Source of the DNA: Stereocaulon alpinum
Lineage: Eukaryota > Ascomycota > Lecanoromycetes > Lecanorales > Stereocaulaceae
Assembly (NCBI GenBank): GCA_018257865.1
Contig: JAEUBA010000105.1
Span: 29,255 to 93,254 of the forward strand
Direction of reading: 5' to 3'
Length of the DNA stretch: 64,000 bases
The notes under the pieces are model-generated. The model saw only the letters and a program-made list of their open reading frames with translations. It was not told the DNA's origin and searched no databases. Numbering within the stretch: position 1 is the first letter of the stretch; each line of letters opens with the position of its first letter. Below are positions 1 through 10,495 of this stretch, piece after piece. Made by a program: the position numbers and the translations under genes.

Positions 1-996
1 GGGAATATAGATGTTGTGGCTCCCACTTCAGCACCCATATTGCATATCGTAGCCATACCAGTACAACTGAGGGTATCTACGCCGGGACCAAAGTATTCAA
101 TAAGGAAGCCCGTGCCTCCTCTCACGGTCAAGAGACCCGCAAGTTTCATGATCACATCTTTAGGTGCGGTCCAACCACTCAATTGGCCTTTGAGATTAAC
201 TCCCAGGATCCTTGGGGCTTTCAATTCCCAGGGGGCATCTACCATAGCGTCGACTGCATCTGCACCACCAACACCAATAGCAATGGCGCCCAGACCACCT
301 GCATTTGGGGTGTGACTGTCTGTGCCCAGCATCATCAAACCAGGTGCAGCATAATTCTCCAGAACGGTCTGATGAATGATGCCAGCCCCAGGCGGCCAAA
401 ACTCAATGCCATACCTCTTGGCTGCAGACTCCAAGAAGTCGAAAACCTCTTTGTTGCCAGTGATTGATGCTGGTAGATCGACATCTGCGCCTCTCTCCCC
501 AACTATCATATGATCACAATGGATGCTCGTAGGCACAGCTGTAGATGGAAGACCGCAGGACATGAATTGAAGCAAAGCCATTTGTGCGGACGCATCCTGC
601 ATAGCGACTCTGTCTGGTTTGAGTTTGAGAGTGGCATTGCCCCTAATCTGGTTTCCATTCTGAGTGTTCGACAACAGGGAATCCTCAACATTGTGCAGAT
701 GCGAATATAGGATCTTTTCGGCAACGGTAAGCCGTTTTCCTGTTCCAAGTACACGTCGGACTTTTCTCAGATTCTTGGAAAGGAGTTCGTAAGGTGGCGT
801 CCTCGAGGATATGTGTGACTGGGCTAGAGTCTTTGGTGTTGCTTCTGTAGCTAGAAGTCGACGGCTGAGGAAATGGCTTGATGGCACATGGCCAGCGCGC
901 TGGTACTGTCAGTAGCTGTTTCTCAATTGGGAACCGGATGCCTGAACAGACTCTTAGCGTAGCTATCGCTTTTGACTGTAGCCCCGGGTTGGGCAT
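1..996 (-). CDS. ACO2: Aconitate hydratase, Aco2/AcoB type (partial, runs off the left edge)
   Basis: This is the N-terminal third of a 4Fe-4S aconitase family enzyme. It interconverts citrate and isocitrate in mitochondria; yeast Aco2, which it resembles more than Aco1, works mainly on homocitrate for lysine synthesis. Read on the minus strand, bases 1 to about 880 give an uninterrupted frame with KPDRVAMQDASAQMALLQF, SIHCDHMI, GTDSHTPNAGG, GVGGADAVDAM, SGWTAPKDVI and a closing EYFGPGVDTLSCTGMATICN, all aconitase signatures. The presequence and true start are unresolved: the open frame meets a stop near 905, so a 5' intron is needed. An exon beginning MPNPGLQSKAIATL from the ATG at 996 is a plausible mitochondrial presequence, but the donor (CG|GTTCCC) is weak. 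The C-terminal half, including the cluster cysteines, is outside the window. Family is certain; the Aco2 assignment is by overall resemblance. Confidence 0.85.
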
Positions 997-1513
997 GCTC
1001 AACGTTAAATGTCAGGTTTGAGAAAGACCGAAGCGAGATCGGCAAGCTTTTCCAAACCATACTTCTAACGAGTATTGAATTCTGCGCGCTATGTATCATC
1101 CGCACTACAACAGACAGCGCATGTCGACAGCTCTACGAGGTGCTGGATTTGGTGCAAATTCCTACGTGAAATCAGAGCCAGGCCAGAGATCCATTTTTAG
1201 GACCTATGCTGGCATTGTTTCAGGCTAGACCATGGGAAGATTGATTAATTAATTCTAACAAGAGCAAGATATGGCTATCAGCAGATTCTAGTCCTGCTCT
1301 TTCAAAACCCGAAGATGCCTTTCATCGACCCACCAATACCCATCTATAAAGCAATGCGGCTGCTCCTGACGGGAGACAGCACGTGGAGAACGTAAAGGCC
1401 GGAACATAATATTGCGTTGCCGCCGGAGATACATTAGAGTCCCTCTGATTGACACTTTGGATAGGCTTAGTACATAACATGCGAGATGGGCCATATGTGG
1501 ACGATCAAGTGAT
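997..1513. other. Intergenic: aconitase upstream region and 3' side of the GPI protein gene
   Basis: About 0.5 kb upstream of the aconitase gene and downstream of the GPI-anchored protein gene. Small open frames here overlap aconitase 5' sequence and have no recognisable product. I see no RNA gene or repeat. Confidence 0.5.
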
Positions 1514-2315
1514 TCACAGAGCGAAGGCGATGCCAGCGACCGCCAAGAGTCCTGCCGCGACCGAGCCCACATTTTTTGTCGCAGCTCCAGCGAAGGTAGA
1601 TGATGTAGGGGATCCTGCGCCTGTTTTCGATGGGGCGACGGGTGCAATAGGTGATCCAGTGGCAGAAGAGCCAGCACCTGAGCCAGTCGCGACGCCTGTA
1701 CCAGTGGCGACGGGAGCGGTGCCAGTTGCGAATCCAGTGGAACCTGCTACGCCAGTGGAGCTGGAGCAATATATTAGTCACAGTCACACAACGCAGGAGC
1801 ACGGAAGGAACTATCTCACCTTATGATCTTGGTCTTAGTGCACGAGCATTCAGTGTCGTAGTGGATTGTGGTGTAAATGACTGGGTAAGGAGCGGAGGTA
1901 GATGTTGCAGATGCGGTGGCGGACTCCGATGAAGAGCTTGATGATGAGGAAGAGCATGCTATGTGACAGTTGTGTCAATTACCAGTGGTTATGATATAAG
2001 CTATCGAGGCAATAACGTACAGCCATAGCCAGCCTCCTTGCAAGTGGTCTTGAAGGCACTCAAAGCATCGGATTGCATCGAAGACGGACACAGGTCCGAA
2101 ATGTACGACTGCATTTGAGATGCATCTTTACAGCAGATAGTCTGTTGATCAGCGGGGTGCTCGAACTTGCTGTGTTACGTGTTAGTGACCCCAAACCAGC
2201 TCGAGTAAGACGATTCTTACTTGATAGCAGTAAGCAAGCAGTAGGGCTGTTGCGCAAGCGCAATCTGGGCAGAAGCGGCGAACAGAGCGCAAAAGAGAGC
2301 AGTTTTGGCGAACAT
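1514..2315 (-). CDS. Small secreted GPI-anchored cysteine-containing wall protein
   Basis: Four exons (introns 2170-2220, 1959-2020, 1761-1819) join in frame to 209 residues. The start MFAKTALFCALFAASAQIAL is a classic signal peptide. A mature domain of about 60 residues follows with six or seven cysteines (PYC, a CC pair, DLC, TTC, GYGC, SCS). Next come a poly-Ser run and a Gly/Ala/Thr/Pro-rich stalk containing imperfect GTG/ATG repeats, and the protein ends in a hydrophobic tail (AAGLLAVAGIAFAL) after a small-residue omega region. This is the layout of a GPI-anchored cell wall or plasma membrane protein. The domain resembles anonymous GPI proteins of filamentous ascomycetes and lacks a clear CFEM pattern. 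No enzyme motif is visible. Function is unknown; an adhesin-like or host-contact role is inference only. All junctions use GT-AG and the exon sum is a multiple of three. Confidence 0.8.
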
Positions 2316-2906
2316 GGTGAGGAATAGTGTGGTGTTGCTTTGTTCTGACTTGGCGTTCACGGGGGTGAGGTTTGATTAAGTGAGCGTGTATTTGTGATAG
2401 AAGTCGAAGATGAAAGGGCGGACAAGTGCTAAAGAGCGACTGGGGGTCAACTGCAAAGAAAGATGAAAGCGGATGAAAGAGTGTAAGAGAAGGTAAGGTA
2501 ACTTAGTCGTGACCGTTTGCTGTTGGAAGAAAGAGCGACGGGAGAGATGTGAAACTGTGAGCACTGAGGAGAAAGGAGATGGGAGAGAAGTCTTGGCAGC
2601 TAAGATTAAGAACTCCTTAGCGCGCCATTGGCTCGCGAATGAGACTGGCTCGACTGACTGACCCTGGTCTGTGAAGCGGGTACCTTGCATTATTCCTGCA
2701 TAAGGCACTTGGGCAAGCCTCATAAAGCAAACCCGTTTTTATGCCGATCAGGTACAAAGTGTCAGTCTTGGTGCTTTAGTTACAAAGGCATTTGCTGTCA
2801 ACGTTCCTATCGTTGTGGGCTCAAGCTATAGCAAGATATATCAAGAGTCTCTCCTGCCACGTTGTCCTCGATCTATTGAGACTTGCTGTTGGTCTTCGTT
2901 CCAGCT
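2316..2906. promoter_or_regulatory. Upstream region of the GPI protein gene
   Basis: About 0.6 kb between the GPI protein start (minus strand) and the 3' end of SKI8. It must hold the promoter of the former. It is purine-rich on the plus strand at 2395-2600. I find no motif I would name. Confidence 0.4.
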
Positions 2907-4159
2907 TCATCCACCTGTGGCCTCTCGGTAAAACGAAATACTTCGATTTGCTCCTGCTGTTGCAAATCCTTCATTCCTTCCCGTCTTTGGAAGCCATCTC
3001 ACACTCCACAGCGTCCTTTCAGTCTCTGTGTGCGTAGCAACGCATGTGCGTTGGTCAATTGACCAGACCTTCGCCTTCCCATCGAATGCGCTATACACCG
3101 TGTGAGGGTTTGCACGCAGTCTCTTGACTTAGGTAGACTTACCCGCTCAGTAGATACTCTCCAGTGTCGTTCCAATCCAGTGAGAAAACCCAAGCTCCGT
3201 GACCCGTGAGATTTGCGACTTGCTCACCAGAAGACACATCGTACAGTGCAATTACCTTAGAATCCCCAGCAGCAGCGAGTAGCTTACCCCCAGGGGAGAA
3301 AGCCACTGCGCGGACAGGCTTGACGAGGCCTAGCAAGTCTTCAGCAGGGCCACATGTTCGGAGCAATGATAGAAGTTTACCAGGTAAGGAGTGGAAAAGC
3401 CTTCCAGTGTCGTTGTTGAAAATGTAAATGCCGCCGTTCTCGTGCCCGGAAGCTGTAAATCTGCCATCTGCAGACTATCAACGCATCAGTAGTCGTTTCT
3501 CACTAGAAGTCACTCTTCTCACCAGATCTATACTCATCCCGAAGCTCCCTTTGGTCTCAAATTCCCTTATTTTGACGCCATCAGCAAGGTTGTCCCATAC
3601 ATTTATCCTCCCATTGAAGGACGTAGCCGCAAGGTATTGTCCATCTTCCGAGAGAGTTATCGCCCATACTTCCCCTGGTTTGTTGCCATCTGTCCAAGCA
3701 TCAGCTTTGCATGCCCTCTAGCCCGTATGAAAAAGGAACAAGGAACCCCGCACCTACAATCTTGCGGCTTTCACTCCACTGGCTATCCTGTATTTCCCAG
3801 ATTTTGACCTCTCCTCCAAATCCCACACTGGCTGCTACTTGTCCATTTCTGCTTGTAGCTAGGTGGTGACAGCCTAATTTGTGGACTTTCTCCAGGGTTT
3901 GGAAGAGTGGAAAGTCAGGATCGTTCGTCGAATGGATTCTTATTGACGAGGAGCCAGAGGCGGAGAGGATTTGCGTGGGGGTGGTACCGAGGGAGAAAAT
4001 ATCAGTAGCATGTGCTGGAAGAGTTCAGTAAGGACCCGTAGAGCTGGAGGCTTTCGAGGCATACCATGATCGATGGTGTGAGTCGTGAGATATTGCTTCG
4101 ACTGCCGAATTGTTAGCTTGAATACCACTCTATGCGGAGAGAGAACAGTCATATACCAT
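2907..4159 (-). CDS. SKI8: Ski8/Rec14 WD40 protein (Ski complex subunit)
   Basis: WD40 propeller protein of the Ski2-Ski3-Ski8 complex, which feeds 3'-5' mRNA decay by the cytoplasmic exosome; orthologues also help meiotic double-strand break formation. Recognised from the N-terminus SKQYLTTHTIDH, the block QILSASGSSSIRIHSTNDPD, repeats such as VRAVAFSPGGKLLAAAGDSK and HGAWVFSLDWNDTGEYLLSG, and the conserved C-terminus ATAGANRSISFYREATGG. Exons are separated by short introns, for example around 3060-3140 and 4065-4020. Exon 1 appears to contain only the start codon: ATG at 4159-4157 is followed at once by a GTATAT donor, and the acceptor at 4102 leads into TCG AAG CAA, giving the expected MSKQYL. 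Without that splice an unrelated leader would be added. Not every internal junction was verified. Confidence 0.88.
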
Positions 4160-4643
4160 GATATAGCGAGTCGGAAAGCTCAATGACTCATGAAATGGAG
4201 GGAAAGCTTGATCTCAATAAGACCGCTGCCATTATACAGTTCGCGGAGTTATTGAGGTATTGACATTAGGTGTTGGGAAGAAGCAGGGTTTCTTTGGTTT
4301 TCTAGAAGTCTATAGCTTTTTGAGCGGGAAACACGCGGTTCAACGCCGCTAACACTACTTTCGATCAAAGTTGATGATGTGTTTCGCGTCCTTCAGGCGA
4401 AGAACGAGGTGTAGCACTAATGTCATCCCTGACCTATATGAGCATCCACCTTTAACGTTTCAACACCAATTCTATGCATCCACACATTGCGCTATGCTGC
4501 AACAACGACTAGCATCTGTCACGAAGTTATGCCCTCTCCACCAGTCCCCCAGTAATTGCCTAATGCCTTCCGAGCCTGCGATTTCCACATCCCGCGGATC
4601 TCTTGAATCAGTTTAGCTACTACCTGGTATCCTCACAGACTTT
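4160..4643. other. Intergenic: SKI8 promoter and bL32m 3' flank
   Basis: About 0.5 kb between two minus-strand genes. The plus-strand frame at 4371-4616 has no recognisable product. Nothing else is seen. Confidence 0.4.
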
Positions 4644-5009
4644 CTAGGACTCACGTTGCACACAGAACGGGCATAGAAGATGCGCCCGTTTTACATTTCC
4701 GCAAGCCGAACACTTATTGAGAGCTGTCACGTCCTGCAATCCCTTCCCCACCAAGAACCTTTGACGCCTTTTTCTATGCGAAGTCTTCTTTTTGGGGACA
4801 GCTCGTAATATTGAGTCCCAGAGCCCTGCTAGTATTGACGGCACACGAAGAGGTAGGGCGAAGGGTATGGCGACTGGTGTGTATAAAGTTGGTCTTATAA
4901 TTTGCTGTAGAAGTTGAGGGGCGGTCGTTGCTTGAAGAGGATGTATGATGGTTGCGGAGCCAGCTGCTGCTGGGAATAGAAGGGGGGAAAGCAACTGACG
5001 AAGAGCCAT
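4644..5009 (-). CDS. MRPL32: Mitochondrial large-subunit ribosomal protein bL32m
   Basis: Intronless frame of 121 residues. The first ~70 residues are Ala/Leu/Pro-rich and basic, as expected for a mitochondrial presequence. Then comes the mature N-terminus VPKKKTSHRKRRQR, the hallmark of bacterial L32, followed by GKGLQDVTAL and the zinc-binding CSACGNVKRAHLLCPFCVQ (two CxxC pairs). In yeast Mrpl32 the presequence is removed by the m-AAA protease, and the motif order here agrees with that. The protein belongs to the central protuberance region of the mitochondrial 54S subunit. Length fits the family. The gene shares a 480 base divergent promoter region with the septin gene. Confidence 0.92.
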   Translation of the reverse strand: MALRQLLSPLLFPAAAGSATIIHPLQATTAPQLLQQIIRPTLYTPVAIPFALPLRVPSILAGLWDSILRAVPKKKTSHRKRRQRFLVGKGLQDVTALNKCSACGNVKRAHLLCPFCVQRES

Positions 5010-5490
5010 ACTGAGGCTCTTTCAGAAGTCTCCACGAACGCAGAGTTGTAGCCTTAACGTCGCTTGTAGAAAGCTGCCATGGTTCACAAGCTCCAGCTAG
5101 TACGGGATACCCGCCAATTGAGCTTGCCCACAAAACTGTGCTAATACCATTGGAGGTTCTACTATGCAACAACAGTACAACTACGAATCTCTACAAGAAA
5201 TCTTTGCCTACAAATCTCCAAAATTCTATCGTTTGCAGAACTTCCCAAGCGGCAACCTTAGTCACAGTCGCAGATTTTGCAGCTCTACCCTGAACATCCC
5301 ACGATCAAATAGCCTTTCACTTAAAGTCATAGCGCTGTCTCTAGCCGCCTCGCGCTAGCTGCCCCTTATAAAAACTTTCTGTTTCATTCGCAGCAGACAA
5401 CTGACAATTAAGATAGCATAACAAGACATTGCACAACAGATAAGTCAAACACAAGCTGAACATCAAGAAGCCTCTGCGAATACGTCCGTT
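5010..5490. promoter_or_regulatory. Divergent promoter region, bL32m / septin
   Basis: 481 bases between the starts of MRPL32 (minus) and CDC10 (plus), so it must serve both. It includes an ACAACTGACAATTAAG-type 5' leader next to the septin start. No clear factor site is named. Confidence 0.5.
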
Positions 5491-6738
5491 ATGGCGACCA
5501 CAATGTCTCCCATGTCCCCAATGTCCCCGCAGCAAGGGCCTGTGATGCCCAAGAGCCATGTCGGCTTCGACAGTATCACAACCCAGATTGAGCGCAAGCT
5601 CCTCAAACGTGGTTTCCAGTTCAATGTTATCTGTGTTGGTAGGTGGCTCGGCGTCTAGCGCAAAGAATCTGAACTTGATGTCCGTTGCAGGTCAAACAGG
5701 CTTGGGCAAATCGACCTTGATTAACACTATCTTCGCTTCCCACCTCATTGATTCGAAAGGCCGCCTCTCTCCTTCTGACCCTGTCCGAACAACGACTGAG
5801 ATCCAATCTGTCTCCCACGGTACGCAATGTGGCTCTGCAAGGTTGTACAGTTGCTAAGAGGTCTTCTAGTGGTCGAGGAGAACGGTGTTCGCCTACGTCT
5901 CAATATTGTGGACACTCCGGGTTACGGTGATCAGGTGAATAACGACAGATGGTAAGGAAGGATGCCCTTTCTCATTACCGTGGAGAGAACTGATGGGCCG
6001 CAGCTGGGATCCCATTGTCAAGTACATCAAGGATCAGCACTCGGCATATCTAAGAAAGGAGCTTACAGCTCAACGAGAACGATACATCCAAGATACCCGC
6101 GTGCACTGCTGTCTATTCTTCATCCAGCCGTCAGGCCATGCGTAAGTTACCTGACATTCGTTCGAGCACAACGCAGTCTCCTAACCATACACAGTCTCAA
6201 ACCAATAGACATCGTGGTCCTGAAGAAGCTCTCTGATGTGGTCAACGTGGTTCCCGTTATCGCCAAGTCCGATTCCCTCACGCTTGAGGAGCGCATGGCT
6301 TTCAAGGAGCGAATAAAGGAAGAGTTCGCCTTTCACAACCTGCGCATGTACCCCTACGACAATGATGAGCAGGACGAAGAAGAACGCGCCCTAAACACCA
6401 CCATTAAGGACCTTATTCCGTTCGCCGTTGTTGGCTCAGAGAACTCCATCGTCGTTGGTGGGCGCTCAGTGCGTGGCCGCCAAAACCGTTGGGGCGTCAT
6501 CAATGTCGAAGATGAGAACCATTGCGAATTCGTCTCTCTAAGGAACTTCCTGACTCGCACCCATCTCCAAGATCTCATCGAAACTACCTCACAAATCCAT
6601 TACGAGACATTCCGTGCCAAGCAGCTCTTGGCCCTTAAGGAGAACAGCGCAGCTGGTCAAGGAAGCAGACCCATAAGCCCATCTGCTGACCGCGAATTGA
6701 GCAGACAATCGCAGCGGATGACAATGAACGGATACTGA
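5491..6738 (+). CDS. CDC10: Septin, Cdc10/AspD type
   Basis: GTP-binding septin that polymerises with other septins at septation sites, hyphal tips and branches. Five exons (introns 5639-5690, 5820-5869, 5952-6003, 6142-6194) sum to 346 residues in frame. Visible motifs: a proline/methionine-rich leader, the polybasic IERKLLKRGFQFN before the P-loop GQTGLGKST, switch II DTPGYGD, G4 as AKSD, the septin unique element including NRWGVINVEDENHCEFVSLR, and a Ser-rich tail without the long coiled coil of Cdc3/11/12. The phrases YIKDQHSAYLRKELTAQRER and HLQDLIETTSQIHYE place it with Cdc10 (AspD of Aspergillus). The first intron splits the P-loop glycine codon. Well supported. Confidence 0.93.
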
Positions 6739-7041
6739 GTTGCAAGCGTTTCAGGAGTTGGCTTCGGGAATTAACAAATTGGGTTGCTGTACTACGGAAG
6801 CTGCTTTGAATAGCTGCTTTTAATCGGTTCGAGAGCGAACAACGAGTGTGAGACTGCTGGTTAGATGGTCAATGATATCCTAATTCGCAAGCATACCACT
6901 GCCTTTCTACATGTTTCTCCATCAGAAGTTGCAGAACATCTAGAGACAGCATCTTAGATCTTTTAGTGACCTCTCTATCTACCATATCTACGAATGGATT
7001 TCCTCCCTCTACATTTCAAATTCAGCCTGCGCAACAGTCTC
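6739..7041. other. Convergent 3' region, septin / guanylate kinase
   Basis: 303 bases between two converging stop codons. It should hold both 3' UTRs. No specific terminator sequence is assigned. Confidence 0.4.
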
Positions 7042-7839
7042 TTACTTTTGTGCCTGGCTCCCATATTTTCCACCATCAACAATCCACTCTTCCACCTCCT
7101 TGTACGCCTTATCCAATTCATTATTCACAACGACCTTATCCCACACACCCTCCTCCTTCCCAAACGCCATTTCATGCTTAGCATGCTCCAATCGTTGCCT
7201 TACAGCGTCTTCACTGTCTGTGGCTCTTCCTCTTAACCTCTGTTCCAGTACTTTGAGTGATGGCGGTGATAGGAATAGGAATCGTGCGTTGAGATCCGAC
7301 TTCTTGACTTGTTTAACGCCCTAGATCGCCGCCAATCAGAGATCTCAGCGCAACGTCCTGCTTCGAGTGAATGCATCGTTCAAGCAATATGCTTTTGCGC
7401 ACCTCCATTTCAATATCCAACACACAAATCCTCCCTGCGTCCGCCACACTTTTCACAGCCTTCTCACTCGTTCCATAGAAATTGCTCCCAAATTTCGCAT
7501 ACTCAACGAAACCCTCCTCATTTACGAGCTTCATGAATGCTTCTTGATCAGTAAACTGGTATTCGCGACCGTCTTGCTCTCCTGCGCGAGGTTTGCGTGT
7601 TGTGTCTGGTGTAGGGTGAGTAGGATATCGGTTGGGGGAGAGTGGTGGGGCGCACGAGAAACAGAAAACCCAAAGGTATCCGGGTGGTCTTTGAAGAGGC
7701 GGGTGAGGATTGTGGACTTTCCGGAGCCTGAAGGGCCGGATATTACTATAGGGCGGTGGGTTTGTATCGCTGGATGGTCAGTGTTGCGGATTCTAAGCCC
7801 AAGTACTAGAATGGACGGAGTGGTACCTGAGGGCGCCAT
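7042..7839 (-). CDS. GUK1: Guanylate kinase
   Basis: Cytosolic GMP kinase that converts GMP and ATP to GDP and ADP. Four exons (introns 7770-7826, 7606-7655, 7321-7402) give 202 residues in frame. The P-loop is GPSGSGKST; it is followed by SVSHTTRKPRAGEQDGREY, the GMP-binding stretch, then EYAKFGSNFYGTS, VLDIEMEGVKQVKKSDLNAR and the C-terminal VVNNELDKAYKEVEEWI. Length matches family members at about 190-210 residues. Exon 1 encodes only MAPS plus one base. If intron 3 (82 bases) is not removed the frame stops, so splicing is needed. Convergent with the septin gene. Confidence 0.93.
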
Positions 7840-8270
7840 TGTGGAGTACAAGTAAGGGAAAGGCCAATTATTCGGCTGTATGCGCGCGCAAAGGCGCAGC
7901 AATCTCGTTTTACAAGTAATTGATGAAACTTTTGGCAGAAGCAGCATACGCCTTTGTATGTACGAACTCGAAGTGGGCTGAATTGGATTCCGATATCCAG
8001 GGTCTTCGGTACGGGCCGGTAAAGATGCCGCTACTGTTAGATACAGTAGACAGATTGAGAAGTAAACGCGAAAGCGAGAATGGATGGCATTGATTGTTAG
8101 ATTCAGTCATTAATGATGACGGTTCTAAAGTGGGGTCGCCACCCGAAAGTGAGTATATTGACCCATTGTTCGTGTTTCTACCTGCTATGTTCGTCAACCA
8201 TGATTATCTGGTAGCCAATGAAGCCTATTGAGTAATACGATAGATGCAATGAATGTAATGAACGTAGTGC
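7840..8270. other. Intergenic: guanylate kinase promoter and golgin 3' flank
   Basis: About 430 bases. A 95-codon minus-strand frame lies inside at 7910-8197, but its protein is low-complexity and unlike any family I know, so I do not call a gene. Confidence 0.4.
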
Positions 8271-10268
8271 TCAAGAAGGCTTCGAGCCACTTGAGACGCT
8301 TGTTCCAGACTTTGGAGATGTAAGACCCTCTTGAGCCTCTTGTTCTAGGAATCCGGACCACAATTCTGCTAACGACTCTTTTCTCGTACCTCCTTCCGGG
8401 AAAAAGTCCGATGATAAGGCCGGTGTACTAGGTGTTCGGTGCCATGGAGATATTGGCACTTTGAGATTGGGATTTGATGCGCCAGGTCGGGCAAGACCAG
8501 CTTGCTCACGCTGTTCTGTGGAAGTAAGTATGTATGGCCGAGCATATATAATGAAGAGTGCATTACCGTCTGTCCAGGCTAACAGATTGGCAATGATCTG
8601 CAGCACTTGGAACTTCTTAGGGTCGGCTCTTTCGAGAGCGAGAAAATGGAGGAAATGATTTGTAACGAGTAGTCTGTGAATGTCAGTGTCATTGTCAAGC
8701 CGACTAGAATCTACTGCTTACTTGTCAATGGTATCTTCTGGCTTGCCCTTCTTGAGGTATCGCAATGCTTTCGTCAAGTGGTCGTTTAGGATTACCGCTT
8801 CATGTCGAAGCTTTCCGATGAGAAGATTCTTCTCTTTCACCTCTTTTTCGAAAGGCAAAGCTCTCTCAAGCTCTTGTGTCTTTGATTCGAGTAAGCTAGT
8901 CGCTTCATCTGCTCGACTTTTGGTTTCACGCAATTGTTTCTGTAGGCCCTCGACCTGCGTCTGCGAATCTTCGACCACCTCCCGCAATTCACGCCTCCGA
9001 GCTGTAGTTGCTTGTCAGCGAGAATAGCGCTTTTATGGATTCATATACATGCCATCTTGGATCTCCTGGAGTGTTCTTTGAAGTCCCTCTACTGTCAGCA
9101 ATTGAGTATCTCTCTCCGAAGCTGCCCTCTCGTGTGCTTCGCGATAATTCGCTACCTGCTCTTCCAAGTCCGCAACCCTCTCTGCAATGCTCTCTCGAAT
9201 TGATCGCTCTTCCATGGCCAAGACCTCCCAGTCTTGCATGGCTTGCTTAGCAGCCTCGAACTCCTCTCTGGCAAACGCTTCTCGCTGTATGAGGTCATTC
9301 CTCTCCTTCGACCAATTCTGCTGCGATAACGTAGTTCTGTTTCGAAGACTCGATAGCTCTTTCGATCGTTGCTCTCCTTCCTCTGCCATAGCGGCCAACT
9401 CGGCGGAACGGGCTTCATTCTGCTCACGCAGTTCTCCACACTGCTCTTCAAGCTCCTCGATCCGACTCCGTGCCTGCGACAAATCTTCCTACTCTGACTT
9501 TAGCAAGGTGAAATGGCGGAGATTCATGTACCCTTACGGCATCTGCTTTCAATCGTTCGCCCAATTGAGACTTTATAGTATTGACCTTCCCAAGCAGACT
9601 CCGGTACTGTGATTCAGCTTGTTCTTTTTCACCTTGTGTATTTGCAAGCTGCTCTCGCATACTACTGAGTTCTTCGTCATGTTTTTCTTGTATCTCCTCC
9701 AACGACTTCCGGACCTGTGCGACTTCTTCTCGCAGAACCTCTCGCTCTTTTGCCAAAGCCTCTAACCTTGCGGCTGTATCAGCAGACGAGGTTGCCACTA
9801 TGTCGCTTTGAGGCTTGAGGCGAGTCACTGGATAATCTTTTGAGCCTGCTATTCCTTCTTCTTCGGCGTCATGATTCTCTTCGGAGCTGACTTCACCAGA
9901 TCTATCCTGTAAGCTTCTTGGCTGATTCGATAGCCCGTTGCTTAAGTATTGATGACCGGCTTCCGATTTTCGAGGTGAGCTTGGTGGTTCTAGTGGAGTC
10001 CTTGTGCCTTGCTCTTCTTCCTCAACGTCATCCTGTTCATTCGCATCCTCGACTTCGACGTGGGCGCCATTTGGCTTTGCAATCTCGCCGTTGCCCCTTC
10101 CCTTGCCGCCTTTCTTTTTTTTGCTCTTCCTACCCCTCGATACTAATCGAAGTGTCCAGTTTAGCTTTGTTACTGGAATTGTACGAAGCCACTGGTTCTA
10201 AGAAGCCAGCGGTAGGGCAACGTACCTGGAGACGGTGTATCTATCTGTGCGGACTTCGGGAGTTCCAT
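8271..10268 (-). CDS. RUD3: Rud3-like golgin with GRAB domain
   Basis: Long coiled-coil protein of the cis-Golgi matrix; yeast Rud3 is recruited by Arf1 through its GRAB domain. Exon 1 encodes MELPKSAQIDTPSP and ends at a GTACGT donor. Then come a lysine/glycine-rich patch (RKSKKKKGGKGRGNGE), an acidic and Ser/Pro-rich linker, and more than 300 residues of heptad coiled coil rich in E, Q, R and L (for example RIEELEEQCGELREQNEARS). The C-terminal GRAB signature is LRHEAVILNDHLTKALRYLK, followed after an intron by TNHFLHFLALERADPKKFQV and LQIIANLLAWTDEQREQAGL, then a Ser/Pro tail ending SVSSGSKPS. The order fits fungal Rud3 homologues. Small introns near 8530-8560, 8655-8720, 9000-9050 and 9480-9540 were seen but not all checked base by base. 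Confidence 0.88.
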
Positions 10269-10495
10269 TGTGTTAGGAACTCTCTAGCAAGCCTTCCGAT
10301 GAAGCCTCGCTGTTGTCGTTGCAACCAGATGTCCGTAAAGTTACTAGTTCAATACACTATCGCGATTAGCGGAATTAACCGCTGATAACCAATCAATGCG
10401 ACTGACAGCCACGATCCCCGTGAGTCAATCTCTGGGTCCCTCTACTCTTCGCAAGCCGAATCCTCCTCCGTTTCGTCTACACAAGTCAACCCAAC
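10269..10495. promoter_or_regulatory. Short bidirectional promoter, golgin / methionyl-tRNA synthetase
   Basis: Only 227 bases separate the two divergent start codons. A CCAAT box lies at 10389-10393 and a TGAGTCA site at 10421-10427. CCAAT boxes are bound by the fungal HAP/CBC complex. Sharing by both genes is inferred from geometry. Confidence 0.6.
10421..10427. promoter_or_regulatory. Gcn4/Cpc1-type site TGAGTCA upstream of methionyl-tRNA synthetase
   Basis: An exact TGAGTCA sits 69 bases before the synthetase start codon. It matches the TGASTCA consensus of the general amino acid control bZIP factor (Gcn4 in yeast, Cpc1/CpcA in filamentous fungi), whose targets include aminoacyl-tRNA synthetases. 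A second copy lies upstream of the asparagine synthetase gene in this window. Confidence 0.6.

Noticed and set aside
7910..8197. 95-codon minus-strand frame between guanylate kinase and the golgin gene
   Set aside because: No domain, signal peptide or conserved-looking segment. It lies in what should be the guanylate kinase promoter.
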